A stretch of DNA of 64,000 nt. Origin: Aedes albopictus. Its lineage: Eukaryota; Arthropoda; Insecta; Diptera; Culicidae. Positions 22,401-34,100 of the stretch are shown piece by piece; within the stretch, counting starts at the first letter, position 1, and every line of letters begins with the position of its first letter. A program made the translations under genes and the position numbers. The stretch is from positions 276,005,694 through 276,069,693 of the forward strand of contig NC_085138.1 in assembly GCF_035046485.1 (NCBI RefSeq), written 5' to 3'. Below the pieces are notes generated by a model. The model was given only the letters and a program-made list of their open reading frames with translations. It did not search any database and was not told the DNA's origin.

Positions 22401-25090
22401 AACACCACTAAAGAAGCCAATTGGGTTCTTTAGGGGTATCCAGATTATTGCATAATCGGAATCTCCGTCCAAAAATTAGTCGAAATCCAGAATTTCATCA
22501 TTTTTGGTGCCCGGGAACTATTTTTAAAATGCATTTAAAGTTTGTATGGAGAAAATTTTTTGTTCGGAGTGAACTGTCACTTTATCGATTGAACTGTCAT
22601 TCTAGCCACGGAAATTGAAACTGTTTTGTTCATTTAACCATCAAAACAAAGAAATTGGAACGCAATAAAATCACCTAATACTCAGAAAAATGAGCTCTTT
22701 CAATTAGGCTAAAGAAAATGGCAATATTTAATTCACTAAACAACCCAATTGCAGCTGGTCTATGGAAAATTCCACGTGTATGGCAATTCGGGTTTTTTCT
22801 TAACTCACGATGACCAGATCGGTTCAGTCGGATTTGTTTTTGATGGAAAAAATAAATCTGGATCAAATGAGATCAATATTGTCAAAATCGGAGAAAATTT
22901 ATCGCAGATATAACCATTACATAGTTTACCTTCTTTATTTTATTGTCTGCTGTTTCATATTATGAAGTAAAAAATAAAGGCATTGTAACTTCTAGAAATT
23001 TCATCAGACTCTTCCGTATTTTTTATTTTATTCATTGCTATAATTTGAGTTTTGGGTAAATATAGCATCATAGCTATTGATATGTTTATCTTTGTATTAA
23101 TTTCCTTCTTTCAATATCCCAGTTCCGTTACGGTGCCAAATTCCTATCACTTTTCTACGATTCCTAATTCTTATAGGTTAAGTAAAATTTTAGCTTCAAA
23201 AAGTGATACATCTGCAAATGAGTTCTTTTTATCTCAAAATTGAGTAAACTTAGTTGAATTTATATGTCATTTTAACAGTACTGTTATTCTAATCTCTAAT
23301 TATAACGTCAAAAAGTATCGAACAGACTATGTATTACGAAGTAATGAATGTTAGTGAGAGTGGAGATAGCAAATATGGTACCTACTAAATAATTCAAATC
23401 AATAAAAATGTCAACTATACAGACAATTCTGCTCAATTGATGATTGCATTTGTCTATTATAACTTTTTTCTTTCGGTCTATTATTATTCGATCATATATT
23501 GTTTGACATTATGTCATAAATATCTTTTTTCATTACTAAAAATAATCTAAAACAGAATAAAACTAAACAGCATCTGCAGAAGGAATCATATCGGCATATG
23601 ATATAATTACCTTTTACCTTCGCTCACGTAGGTACGTGTATAATCGCCGTTCTCACAACGCGAACAAAACAAAAAATTAAATAAAATCATCTCCGTCTGG
23701 AAAGGATCTTTGTCGCCGCCAAAATGCACCCCATGACGAAGCTCAATCATAAATAGTCGACTAGCAACTTTTTCGTCGTTCTCTTTGTTCCGAAACAGCC
23801 GACGACGGGCCCTGCGAACGCCACCACTGTTATTGGTGTTACAGAGCACATGTCTGCGCACCGCGATAGCGCTGTTGGTAAAAGAGAGAGGTTCATTGTT
23901 TGATCTTGCATTCAAATCTCTGTCTATTTTTGTCCTGCGACTGGCAAACATGAAATGGGGGAATAGGGAAACTGGCAATACGTAGAACCAGTAAAGCTTC
24001 TATCGTCCTTCACTGCAAGTGCTGTGATAGCCTCATTGGCAAAGGCGACTGAAAATTTACGATAGCAGGATTGGAGGTTCAAATCCCGTCCATGTTTGTA
24101 AGTTTTATAATGAATTCCAATTTTTTTTATGTGACCTATTATTTTCTAAAAATAGAATAACACACTCAAACTAATTATCCAAAAATGAGTAAAAAAAGTT
24201 AGTTTTTACCCTAATTTTGCTTTCGGAATGTTATCAATAACTCTTTAATATCAAAATTTGTTATTGAAATATTTCCCAAATTCACTGTTATTAAGTTGTT
24301 ATTGCCACTAACAAAACATGTTATCAAATTGATTTTTCAGGAACAAATTTTTGCTATGTGACTTGTTATTTTGCCGCTTATGACAGACAAGTTTATAACT
24401 CAATATGTTATGTTAATAACATGAAAATTACTAATTCCATTATGCAGTTATTTTGCCAAAATAACGCATTTTGTTATGCTGTTGTTATTCTCTTCTGCTC
24501 GGGGAGGAGAAGAGTAATCCTGGCTTTTACTTTTGTTGTAGAAGACGGCCTCAGACCTACACTACCCTAACCTTCTGTTAGGGTGTCTGTTGAGCAGATT
24601 ATCCCCCTATGGTTAAGAAGGAAAAAAAAGGAGGGCCTTAGCATCAACCCGTCAAAAGTCGTAATTCGGCACCAACATTTCAAAAGGGCGTAACTGCTTT
24701 TGCAACCAATGCCTTCTCACAGAGCTGTGGGTCGTATTTCATTCATCTCACGCAATTCACATCCATTAATCGAAAGAGGAGGATTTTATCTTTCTATTTG
24801 TGCTAGTGGATTGCTCGAGAGGGATGGGATACGCTCCACAGCTTTGTGAGAAGGCATTGGTTGTAAATGCAGTTACGCCCTTTTGAAATGTAGGTGCCGA
24901 ATTGTCCCTTTCACTAGGAGAAGAAAGATCAACGTAAAGCTTTTCGGCTTGGAGGAATACAACTTCATCCTAGTGATCGAGTTAAATACTTAGGTTTGAC
25001 TCTGGATGCCAAACTATGTACTATAGCTTTAAGAAATGAAACAAAAACTGTATGTATATGTACTAGTCTACGTTGTTTGACGAAACTGAA

Positions 25091-25141
<51 letters not shown>

Positions 25142-28100
25142 ATATATAAATAAATAAACTGAACTGGAATGCTCAAATTGAGTCCGTGATCGGAGGATAT
25201 CATATTGGCGACCCTGCCATAACATTTAGAGGTTTTATTTGTGTTTTCAAGGAAACAAGGGTGCCGATAAAAATTGTTTTCAGAAAGTGAAGAAAAATAA
25301 AATAATAGATTGTTTCGAGGTGTATGTAATGTGAGTGCCAGGAAGTGGCTCTTAACTAGTGAAAGGTGGTCCAAGACGGGTTGACGGCTGTAGCAATAGC
25401 AAAAGATGATAACAAAAATAACAACATGATAAATCCGATAACATAATTTATTAGTGATATGACTTTGTTATTTGCCTTTGCTCGGGTATCCAGTACAATT
25501 CGTGTGGCATTATTACCAATTTTACAGGCTGATTACGATATCACTTATGAGAGATCATGCAACCGGTGTAAATGACAAATCGTTGCGTAGTATCTAGACT
25601 ATTCTCACACGGTTCACCTCTACGCACTTCTATTTACGATCCAAGTCACGGAGGGCAATTAATTAAAAGTACTTATTGCCATTCCCACGAGGGTGTTACT
25701 CTTGGTGATGATGCTACACCTCGATAAAATTTGAATATCAAAAACAACTCACTGGCAAAACGGCTGTTCGTACAGGTAGGCTCGTCTGCCGCAGTTCATT
25801 TCAATTTGGCTGGCAATCTCAATTAAGATTTTAATACCCATTATGCAATCTAACGAACAATACCACTCTGCGCCAGGTGAGTGTGTGTAAGCGTGTACTG
25901 GTTCATCATTTGATGCATTTCATCTCCAGACCATGCCTATACGTCTTCGCTCCAACCTGACACACAACATCGTCTGCCTGATGAAGCATTATTTTCTGCG
26001 CTTTTGATCCATATCTACATGATTGACCATTATGAAGCGCTGCAAGCTTAACCATGGTATCGTACCCAAAGCGGTGACACTGATTCACATCGTGCTCCAT
26101 AAACCACGATCACTGCATGATGATGAGTTTGTCGAAAATTAGCCTCCCTCTGAAAACGAAGATGATGGGGAAAATGACGAAAGCAGATTAAACTTCCTCT
26201 CGGTAGGTGGCTGTGATGAGAGCAGCAGTCTGTGGTTCCTACTGCGAAAATCTCCGGGTGATCTTCAATCATGTGGTGTCTTCGCGGTAAACAGATTGCT
26301 TCATTTTTTTTCGATTAAGTAGACGGTCACTTGTCTAGGGAGACGATGCATTTAAGGGGCAAAGGCCATCTAAGCTGTACGTTAACAATTGTAATATTAG
26401 AAGCATTCCCAGCCCAAAACACGAAACAATGCAGTGGTAGACATTCGTTTAGTCGAGGCATATCTTTCTTATGTTTTCGCTACTGCAATAATTTTATTTT
26501 TTTTTTCAATTTTTGGTGGATCCAGAATTCTTTTGGCCGAATTGTACAGTTTTTAGAATTCCCTAATGAAAACTATCAAATTTCGAAATAGTAGTTTACG
26601 CAACAAGGTGCAGAATGAAGATTTTTACAGCACGAGTCGTACACTTATCCAACGAGGCTTGCCGAGTTGGATAATTACGGCGAGTGCTGTAAAAATCGAG
26701 TTCTGCACCGAGTTGCGTACAACGTTTTTTGCAATTTCATAAATTACCATTTGAGGATAGTTTTCAACTAAACTTCTTCATCAAATTGCACACTGATGTT
26801 CAAGCCATGTGTAAGAAAGTCTAATCATAGCAGGTTATACTGTGCAGTTGTCACAATTATGCAAACCTGCGTCCAGAAAGCATCAAGAAGTTGACCAAAA
26901 CTGAAAACAGTGCTGTAATGGTTCATAACGCAACGCAAATCAGTGCTGTAATGAACCATTACCGCACTGATAATTTGGTGTGGGAAAATTGGCCTTTTCC
27001 TGTCAAATTTGCGTGAGGTAAAACAGCCTATTACGATGAGAAATTGCAAAAAAAAATGAAACAAAATAATTTTGTATGGTGATCTAAATTAAAGAACGGC
27101 TTGTAAATCATAAATTTGATCGTTTTCAGCAGTGTTGCCATATTAATTTTAAATGCATCTCATATACGGGGGGTGGTCAAAATGTTTGGGATAGGCATCT
27201 TTATTTTCCCTCACAAAAAAGTTAAACATGCTGTAACTTTTCATAGAGTGCATCAAAATTTCTCAAATTTTGATTGTTTGTCATCCAATTATATGTGCAT
27301 CACTGGTACAAACTTGAGCTCGATTGGTTGAACTTTCACGAAACTAGAACCTTTTTAGTAAAAAAGAATTTTTCAGGCAATTAATTTTTGAACTATCATA
27401 TCTCGGCAACCAGTGAACCGAATTGAATGAAATTTTTAACGTTTATCAGCAATATATTGATACTTAAAATGACGTCATAAAATGTAATATTTTCTCACGA
27501 CGAATAAAGTTGTACCGGTTTGACACCCATATAGAGGAAAATATGTCAAATTTACAATACCACACAAAACTCACTAAATGTGTTCTTCCTTTAATCCAAA
27601 TGGGCTCTAATATATCTTAAAAGAGATATCTTCAGAACAGAAGTAAACAATCTTTGGAAATCAGAACAAAAATTTAATGACATTGATGTAAAAAAAATAT
27701 TTTTTTTTCGAGAAAGATTCAAAAAATATCAATCGATGATAACTTTTTTCAACGTTCAAAAAGTACCTATATTTTAATTAATTGGGGAGCATAAACATAT
27801 TGTTAATAAACGTTAAAAATTTCATTCAATTTGGTTCACTGATTTCCGAGTTATGAAAGTTCAAAAATAAGTTGTCTAACAAATAGTGTTTTACGAAAAC
27901 GGTTCTAGCTTCGCTAAAGATTAACCAATCGAGCTCAAATTTGTACCAATGCAATGATGCACATATAATTGGTTGACAAACAGCCAAGGTTGAGAATTTT
28001 TGATGCACTGTATGGAAAGTTACAGCATCTTGAACTTTTTTGTGAGAGAAACAAAAGTTGATAATTGAATTTTATTGGCTTTTCTCTGTGAACTTAATAC

Positions 28101-31100
28101 TAATAAAAGAAGGAAGGAGTAACGAAAGTAATGAAAGAAACGGTGGATAGAATCCCAAGTGTGCGACGGGAGGAATTGAATAGAAGTTTAGAAGAAACAA
28201 TAGAAGAAATTGAATAGAAGTTTAGAAGAAACAATAGAAAAAATTGAATAGAAGTTTAGAAGAAAATTAACAGAGGGCCATAATTGAACAACAAGATCAC
28301 AACGACGACCCCTTTGCCTAACGTCCTGGTTTTGAACGGCTAGGTACTAGTAGTTTGATGATGACTACTAGCCCTAGACAGGCAAAGAAGAAAAAAAGTT
28401 GCCTATCCCAAACATTTTGGCCACTCCCTGTACGTAAAGCCTGTACCCGCAATAATCGGGACACAGAAGTACGGTTGTAGCTCTGTAATGAATCGGTAAA
28501 ATTGGCCAAATAATTGACTGACAACTCTTTGGTGTATGTTTATTATTATTATTTTTTTTGGGATTTGAACCACTGGGACCATTATTGTGATCTATTGTGG
28601 TATACCCCTGTCTAATTTTGCATTCATACAGATGACAAGTCACCATTTAGGGTAACCGCCGTTTGCTGAGGATGCAAAGTTGCCCAATCTGGTATAATTC
28701 TAAGAATGAACTCTATAACTAAATAGGGATTTTCCAACCAAAATTCAAAAGAACTTACGACTTTCATGTTGAAATATTGTCTTCTATGCACAATTAATAC
28801 TGGACAGTCACATAATAAATGTTTTGAGGTCACAGTTACAAAAACGACAGATATCAGTTTGACACCGGTTAATCTTTTTCAAATGATATGTGGCCGGGCA
28901 ATGTCCTGTGAAGAGCCCAATGATTATGCTCAGAGACTTTTTATTTAGATTTAGTAATTTTTCTGTAATTTTACTATTTGACTTTATAAACAGTTTTGAC
29001 TGCCTTGCATTTTTCGTTGCAATCCAATTCGACTGTATCATTTGATGTTTATTATTTGTGCCAAATTTCATAAAAATCGATGCATTTCTTCTAACTGTGG
29101 ATAAAAAACAAACAGACGTGGTTTTAAGCATTTTATACAATCATGACCAATTTTCATTCACATAATAGATGGTTCTTTTACGCTACAGTTCAAAGTTCTG
29201 TGATGAAAATTATGAAATTTCGTTAGCAGTTATGATACTTATAGAGACACATTCTTGCAAAATTTCATCAACTTTGATCAATTGGTTTGAAAGCTACTGG
29301 TGTTGATAGGGGTGAGTGTTGATTCGTTTTTTTTCATGTGCGATGTTTACCTATTCAAAACTTTTGAATTTCTCTGCTAATTTTCATTAAAATTTCCCCA
29401 GATGATAATTGGTTATGTGTATATTATGCCGGCAAAATTTGATGATTATTGGTATAGTACTTTCAATAGTACAATCGAAACAATAGAGGGTGCTGACTAA
29501 TTACTGTCTGAGGGGCTAACATCAAGTTCAGTCTCAATGCATATTTCGACTATACAATTGTTGTTAGCGCATCGATTTTTTGAAATTTTGCCTATGTAAC
29601 AAATGTATATTGAGACGTTTGTGTTGGAAATTTCAGCCATTTCCTTTGCCAAATTCAAAAGTTACAGTGTTGACAAGTAAAACTAGGGGCTGTACAAAAT
29701 TCAATGGCGCACATTCTACTCTTTTATTGCTACAACAAAAAGTACTGCACCGATCCACATGAAATTTTGTAGGTGAAATGAACACATCTTAAGATGTTAT
29801 TAGGCCAAATTTGAACAATTTTAATGTATCTATTGCAGAGTTACAGCTTTATTTCTGTGTCCCGATTATTGCGGATACAGGCTTTATGTCACAATTTTAA
29901 AAATGTTTCCAAATTTAGATTTTTTGTAATTATTTTCATCTGAAGGGTTTCAAAAGATTCTAATATAACTATCATGACGAGTGCAGGTTGAAAATTTACG
30001 AAAAAACGAAGTATTTTTACAGAAAAGAATGGCGCAAATCATAAACAATCACGTTTTTAAGTATTGTTTTGATGAAATATGATACTATCACTTGCATTAA
30101 TAATAGCGTTTACGACTTTTACGTCTTCTAATAGCTTCCAATATCTTCTAGACTGTATTCTGGTTGTAATAACATACATTCGACGCCTCACATTTTGAGA
30201 AATGGCACCAAAAGTATTTAAATTTCTAGCATTAACTACTTGTTCATAACTTAGACGTTATTTTCAAATTAATCATGTTAAAAATGAAAGGTGTTTGTAT
30301 GCCACGAATAGGTTCGGGTACGGGTCAAAGGATCTACACAATTTTTTCAGTGTTTCATTGGTGCAGGGCTCCAACGTGTTCATATGAAAAAATAATTTGA
30401 AAAATTGACCGGGAACGCATCGAAAACTTGAAATTCCGTTTTGCGAGGCATTTTTCTACAAAGCTGCATGTCAAAAAACACAGTAGGATGGTAGAACGAC
30501 GTTTGCCGGGAAAGCTAGTTTATAACATATTTCTTCAAACTGAACGAAATAAGCCAATTGTTTGACTATGTCATGCATTTTTGTATGAACATCTGCTCGT
30601 CAGTTGCTCTTACTCCCGAGAGCGGCTGGCACTTGACCCTCTTCTGAGCTCGCATAGCTCAAAACGGACCCGGATAATTGGATATCGGCGAACGGCAACC
30701 CATAATGGACGACCCCCAATCGGACTGGAAACGGAACAATAGCCACACATCATTTCACCATCGTGCTCATCATTCTACCAAGGACAGGGTAGAAAAGTGA
30801 AAAGCAGCACAAAGGTAAACCAGTTCGATATAGTAGAATAAGAATATAATAGAATACATTTAGGCGCAGTACAAAGTGTAAGTGCAGCCGCCAATTGGAA
30901 TCGCTCACGTAGTGCCGTAGTGGACAAAAGAGCTGTAAAATAGGTTAAGTGGTTAAGAATGAAAAAAGAGGGGGTAAGTGATGTGTATTGCGAAGAATGC
31001 CCGGCTTTTCTACGGTCAAATCCCAATCCCAAGTAACCACGGTCAAATCCCAAGTAAAGCCTTATTCCAGGCAGATATACGGTGATTGCTCTAAAATCAT

Positions 31101-34100
31101 TACTTTACATGAACACTTAAGGACATACTTGTAAGAATCCCAAGATGGCCGCCACAATGGCCGACTTTGGCACCTACTCACGATTTTGACGGCACAAATC
31201 TCTTCGTAAACAAAACCAGCGCACCTGATCTTTTTATTTGAAGCTTATTACTAGTGAGCAAAAACAGAATAATAAAAAGCAATGTGTTTTTAAGCTTGCT
31301 TCTTGAGATTTGTGCGTCTGAAGTTCTGATGCACTGTTGAAGCGGGATTTCAAGACGTTTGTCCTTAAAGTTGCTTTAAAGTGGAATTGACAATCATGCG
31401 ACTGTTCTAAGATTATACCAGTATAATCTCAATTTGATTCTAATTTTGCCCATTTCCACTTTAAATCAACCTTAAGTTTGCATGTAAAGTAATGATTGCT
31501 CTAAATACACCGTATAAAGCTATGTTCAGTTAGAATCCGGAATCATGTCACATTTTCTAGTGGCGCTCTCAATGAACATAATCATCATTCTTTTGCAGCA
31601 CTCAGATCATACACTAATCCTCTTTAAATGGTGAAAATTTCATCGATTTTTTTGCAACGAGTGAAAAGTTATTTCAGATTGAAGACAAGAGGAGGAAAAA
31701 AATCTTGCACAAACAAGTTAAAAATTTAGCGTGGTCAGATACGACAGTCGCGAAAAATGTTAACATCGTCAAAACCATTATGTGTTATGTGCACAGATGT
31801 TGTTAACCATGGCATAAGGAAGTGTCCTCGGAAGAAAAAAGCTTGGGTCCATTGATAAATCTGCTTTGAATTTGAAGATTTGGCAAGAAGTTCGAACTCT
31901 GGGCATGGTTTTTTCGCAACAAGATGATGAGAACCAATTCATACAAAGATGACAGCCTCAAGAATCGCGTGCTGCTTTTCAAAAACGCACACAAGGGATA
32001 TGTAGAGGTTTTACCTATTTTGATGAGCTGCCATGACAGCCGGAGACGTTCAGTGGTATCGTCACAGATGAATAGTGTTTATCAGCGAAAAAAAATAAAT
32101 TTCGCGTTTTCTCAATTCACTGAATTGCCCCTCATTTCGCAATAAAAAAAAGTTTGGCAATTTTTCTTCGGAATCCTAGTCAGACTGATTGTTGAACAAA
32201 CGTGCGGAAGGGGTTGTTGCTAAAATTTACCACCGTTGTGCAGATTTTTAGAGAGGTCAACACTGAAAAAGTGAGAAAATATGTGAAAAATAAAAATAAA
32301 TAATTTCAATGATATTTTTCCATGAAAGTACAATAAATAACCTTTGTTTTGAGGGCTTCACCTTTTATGTTTGTTATTCCATCCCTAAGATATACGTGAT
32401 TTTGTCATTCCGGATTCTAAATGAACATCGCTTTAGCTGCATGCAATAAGGCTTCAACGCCGTGGTTACTTGGGATCTTAATTTTTGACCGTCCTATGTA
32501 GCATAGTGTCATGTACTGCTGTGCCCAGCATAGTTGGTCCATGTTCTACGAGATTCCCAATTAACAACTATGCTGCACACGGCAGTGTAGAAGGTATGAC
32601 GGAAATTGAATTCATGATGTGCCCGAAATAGACGCGGATTAGATGAAAATAGAATTTGAGAGGGCCCATATAGCCGAGGCGGTAAACGCACGGGTATTCA
32701 GCATGACCATGCTGAGGGTGACGGGTTCGATTCCCGGTCGGTCCAGGATCTTTTCGTAAAGGAAATTTCTTTGACTTCCTTGGGCATAGAGTATCTTCGT
32801 GCCTGCCACACGATATACACATGCAAAATGGTCATTGGCAGAGGAAGCTCTCAGTTAATAACTGTGGAAGTGCTCATAGAACACTAAGCTGAGAAGCAGG
32901 CTTTGTCCCAGTGAGGACGTTACGCCAAGAAGAGAGAGAGGAGAGAGGAGAATTTGAGGGGAATTACTCAATATTATTATTTTAAGGAAGTAGTAGTTCT
33001 TTTACAATATATTTTAACATGATATGAAAGCAAATTTATGAAATTGTCATTGAAATTAAACTGGCGATGGGGCATTAGGCGAGCTGCAATAATAAACTCG
33101 ATCATTATTGGTCGGTGCTTAGTATGACGGGAATCAGACAAAAACCCAACAACTAATTTTCAATTATAGGACTCTGTGTCCTATTTTATTTATTTCAGTG
33201 TCAATAATTTATGATTGAGAAAGTATCTCATTGCAATATAATAGTTGAAAGAACATCTTTGTTGAGAAATATTTGTTTTTTTTAGGTTAACATGGTAAAT
33301 TGAAACAGTCACCCACTCATTTGATTAGTGCAATTTGGTGGATCTAATTAAATTTCAACATCCTGACCCATGTTTTGAAAACATTCATGAAATAATAACC
33401 CCTGCTTTGTTTCGCCCTGGACATCGCACACCTTTTTGCCTACTGTCGGTCTTATGATGATGGATGATGATGTTGTTAATAACGATGATGACGGAGCGAT
33501 GGTACCAAACCATCAATTTTGACCATATTGGTAGAATTAGTTTGCTAATGGATCGTTTGTACACACGCACTGAACTGACTGTGGGTAAGGAGAAAGTGAT
33601 TGCATTTGAGAGATGCGACGAGTCATACCTGGGAAAGGAGGCACGCAAATCTGCCCGCAATTTTGTGAGCAGGTCTGTTACGGAACCAAACTGACGCAGT
33701 GTCATTTCACTGTCCATTTCCGGTGGAGCTGGTATGGGCGATCTATGTTGGAAAAGTATTATTTGTGATGTTGGAAAAGTGTGTTTTTTAGGGCTCAAGC
33801 CGGTGATTATACCTGTACTCCGAATTTTTGTGCGGAAGTGTGTGAGATCGGTTGTCGGGAAGTTGTTGTTGCTTATCATTTTTGACTTCTTCGCCAGGTG
33901 ATGTATCGTAAATGGATTTGAAGTTTCCATTTGTTCCGCGGCGGCCGTATTTTTTCAACGAAATAACGTAGTCCTCCGGGTTGAACACTGGTGGACGCTG
34001 GTTCTCTTGCTGGAATGGTAAAATGAAGATTGATTGAATATTATTGCACTGAGTAAACACCATTGTAAGTCTTTTCAAACTAATAGTAAATAGAAATCCT

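Larger units (their letters stand above)
17289..24509. mobile_element. TIR element of TGTTAT-rich family, carrying hAT copy 2
   Basis: The left end CCGAGCAGAGGGGAATATCA (17289) faces the right end TTGTTATTCTCTTCTGCTCGG (24509). Subterminal DNA on both sides is rich in TGTTAT/ATAACA (17330-17480, 24230-24500), as is 20630-20870. No transposase seen. I could not find a convincing target duplication, so the ends are provisional. Confidence 0.45.
16986..24627 (+). mobile_element. Short retroposon (5' part 16986-17288, 3' part 24510-24627) later opened by other elements
   Basis: The 14-bp sequence AAGGAGGGCCTTAG occurs at 16972-16985 and 24628-24641, and the LINE reading frame (..CIKEGL/SINPSK..) joins across it, so everything between is one insertion plus later nested ones. 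The insert starts TCAGATCGGGTTGCATG and ends in an A-rich tail (GGTTAAGAAGGAAAAAA), as in a target-primed retroposon. Without the nested material it is about 420 bp with no ORF. Confidence 0.65.
10659..33628 (-). other. 22,970-bp intron of the mwh-like gene, filled with transposable elements
   Basis: It is bounded by the GTATGA donor (33628) of exon C and the CACACAG acceptor (10659) of exon D. The codon split across it (AG|C) gives ..LRASFPSFVQEF.., an uninterrupted GBD sequence, so no exon is missing inside. Contents are listed separately. Parts with no entry (10.7-11.1, 20.6-22.2, 22.6-24.0, 25.5-26.5, 30.5-31.0 and 33.0-33.4 kb) are AT-rich with no recognised gene. Confidence 0.8.

Noticed and set aside
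24965..25374. LFIYLFIYLFIY membrane-like repeat protein
   Set aside because: It is a translation of the (AAAT)n microsatellite.
32690..32745. Possible functional tRNA gene
   Set aside because: The A and B boxes belong to a Feilai-like SINE with body, tail and target duplication, and the cloverleaf is not intact.
33385..33930. 181-codon single-exon gene
   Set aside because: Only 33629-33742 is coding, as an exon with splice sites in phase with its neighbours. The rest is intron read-through.
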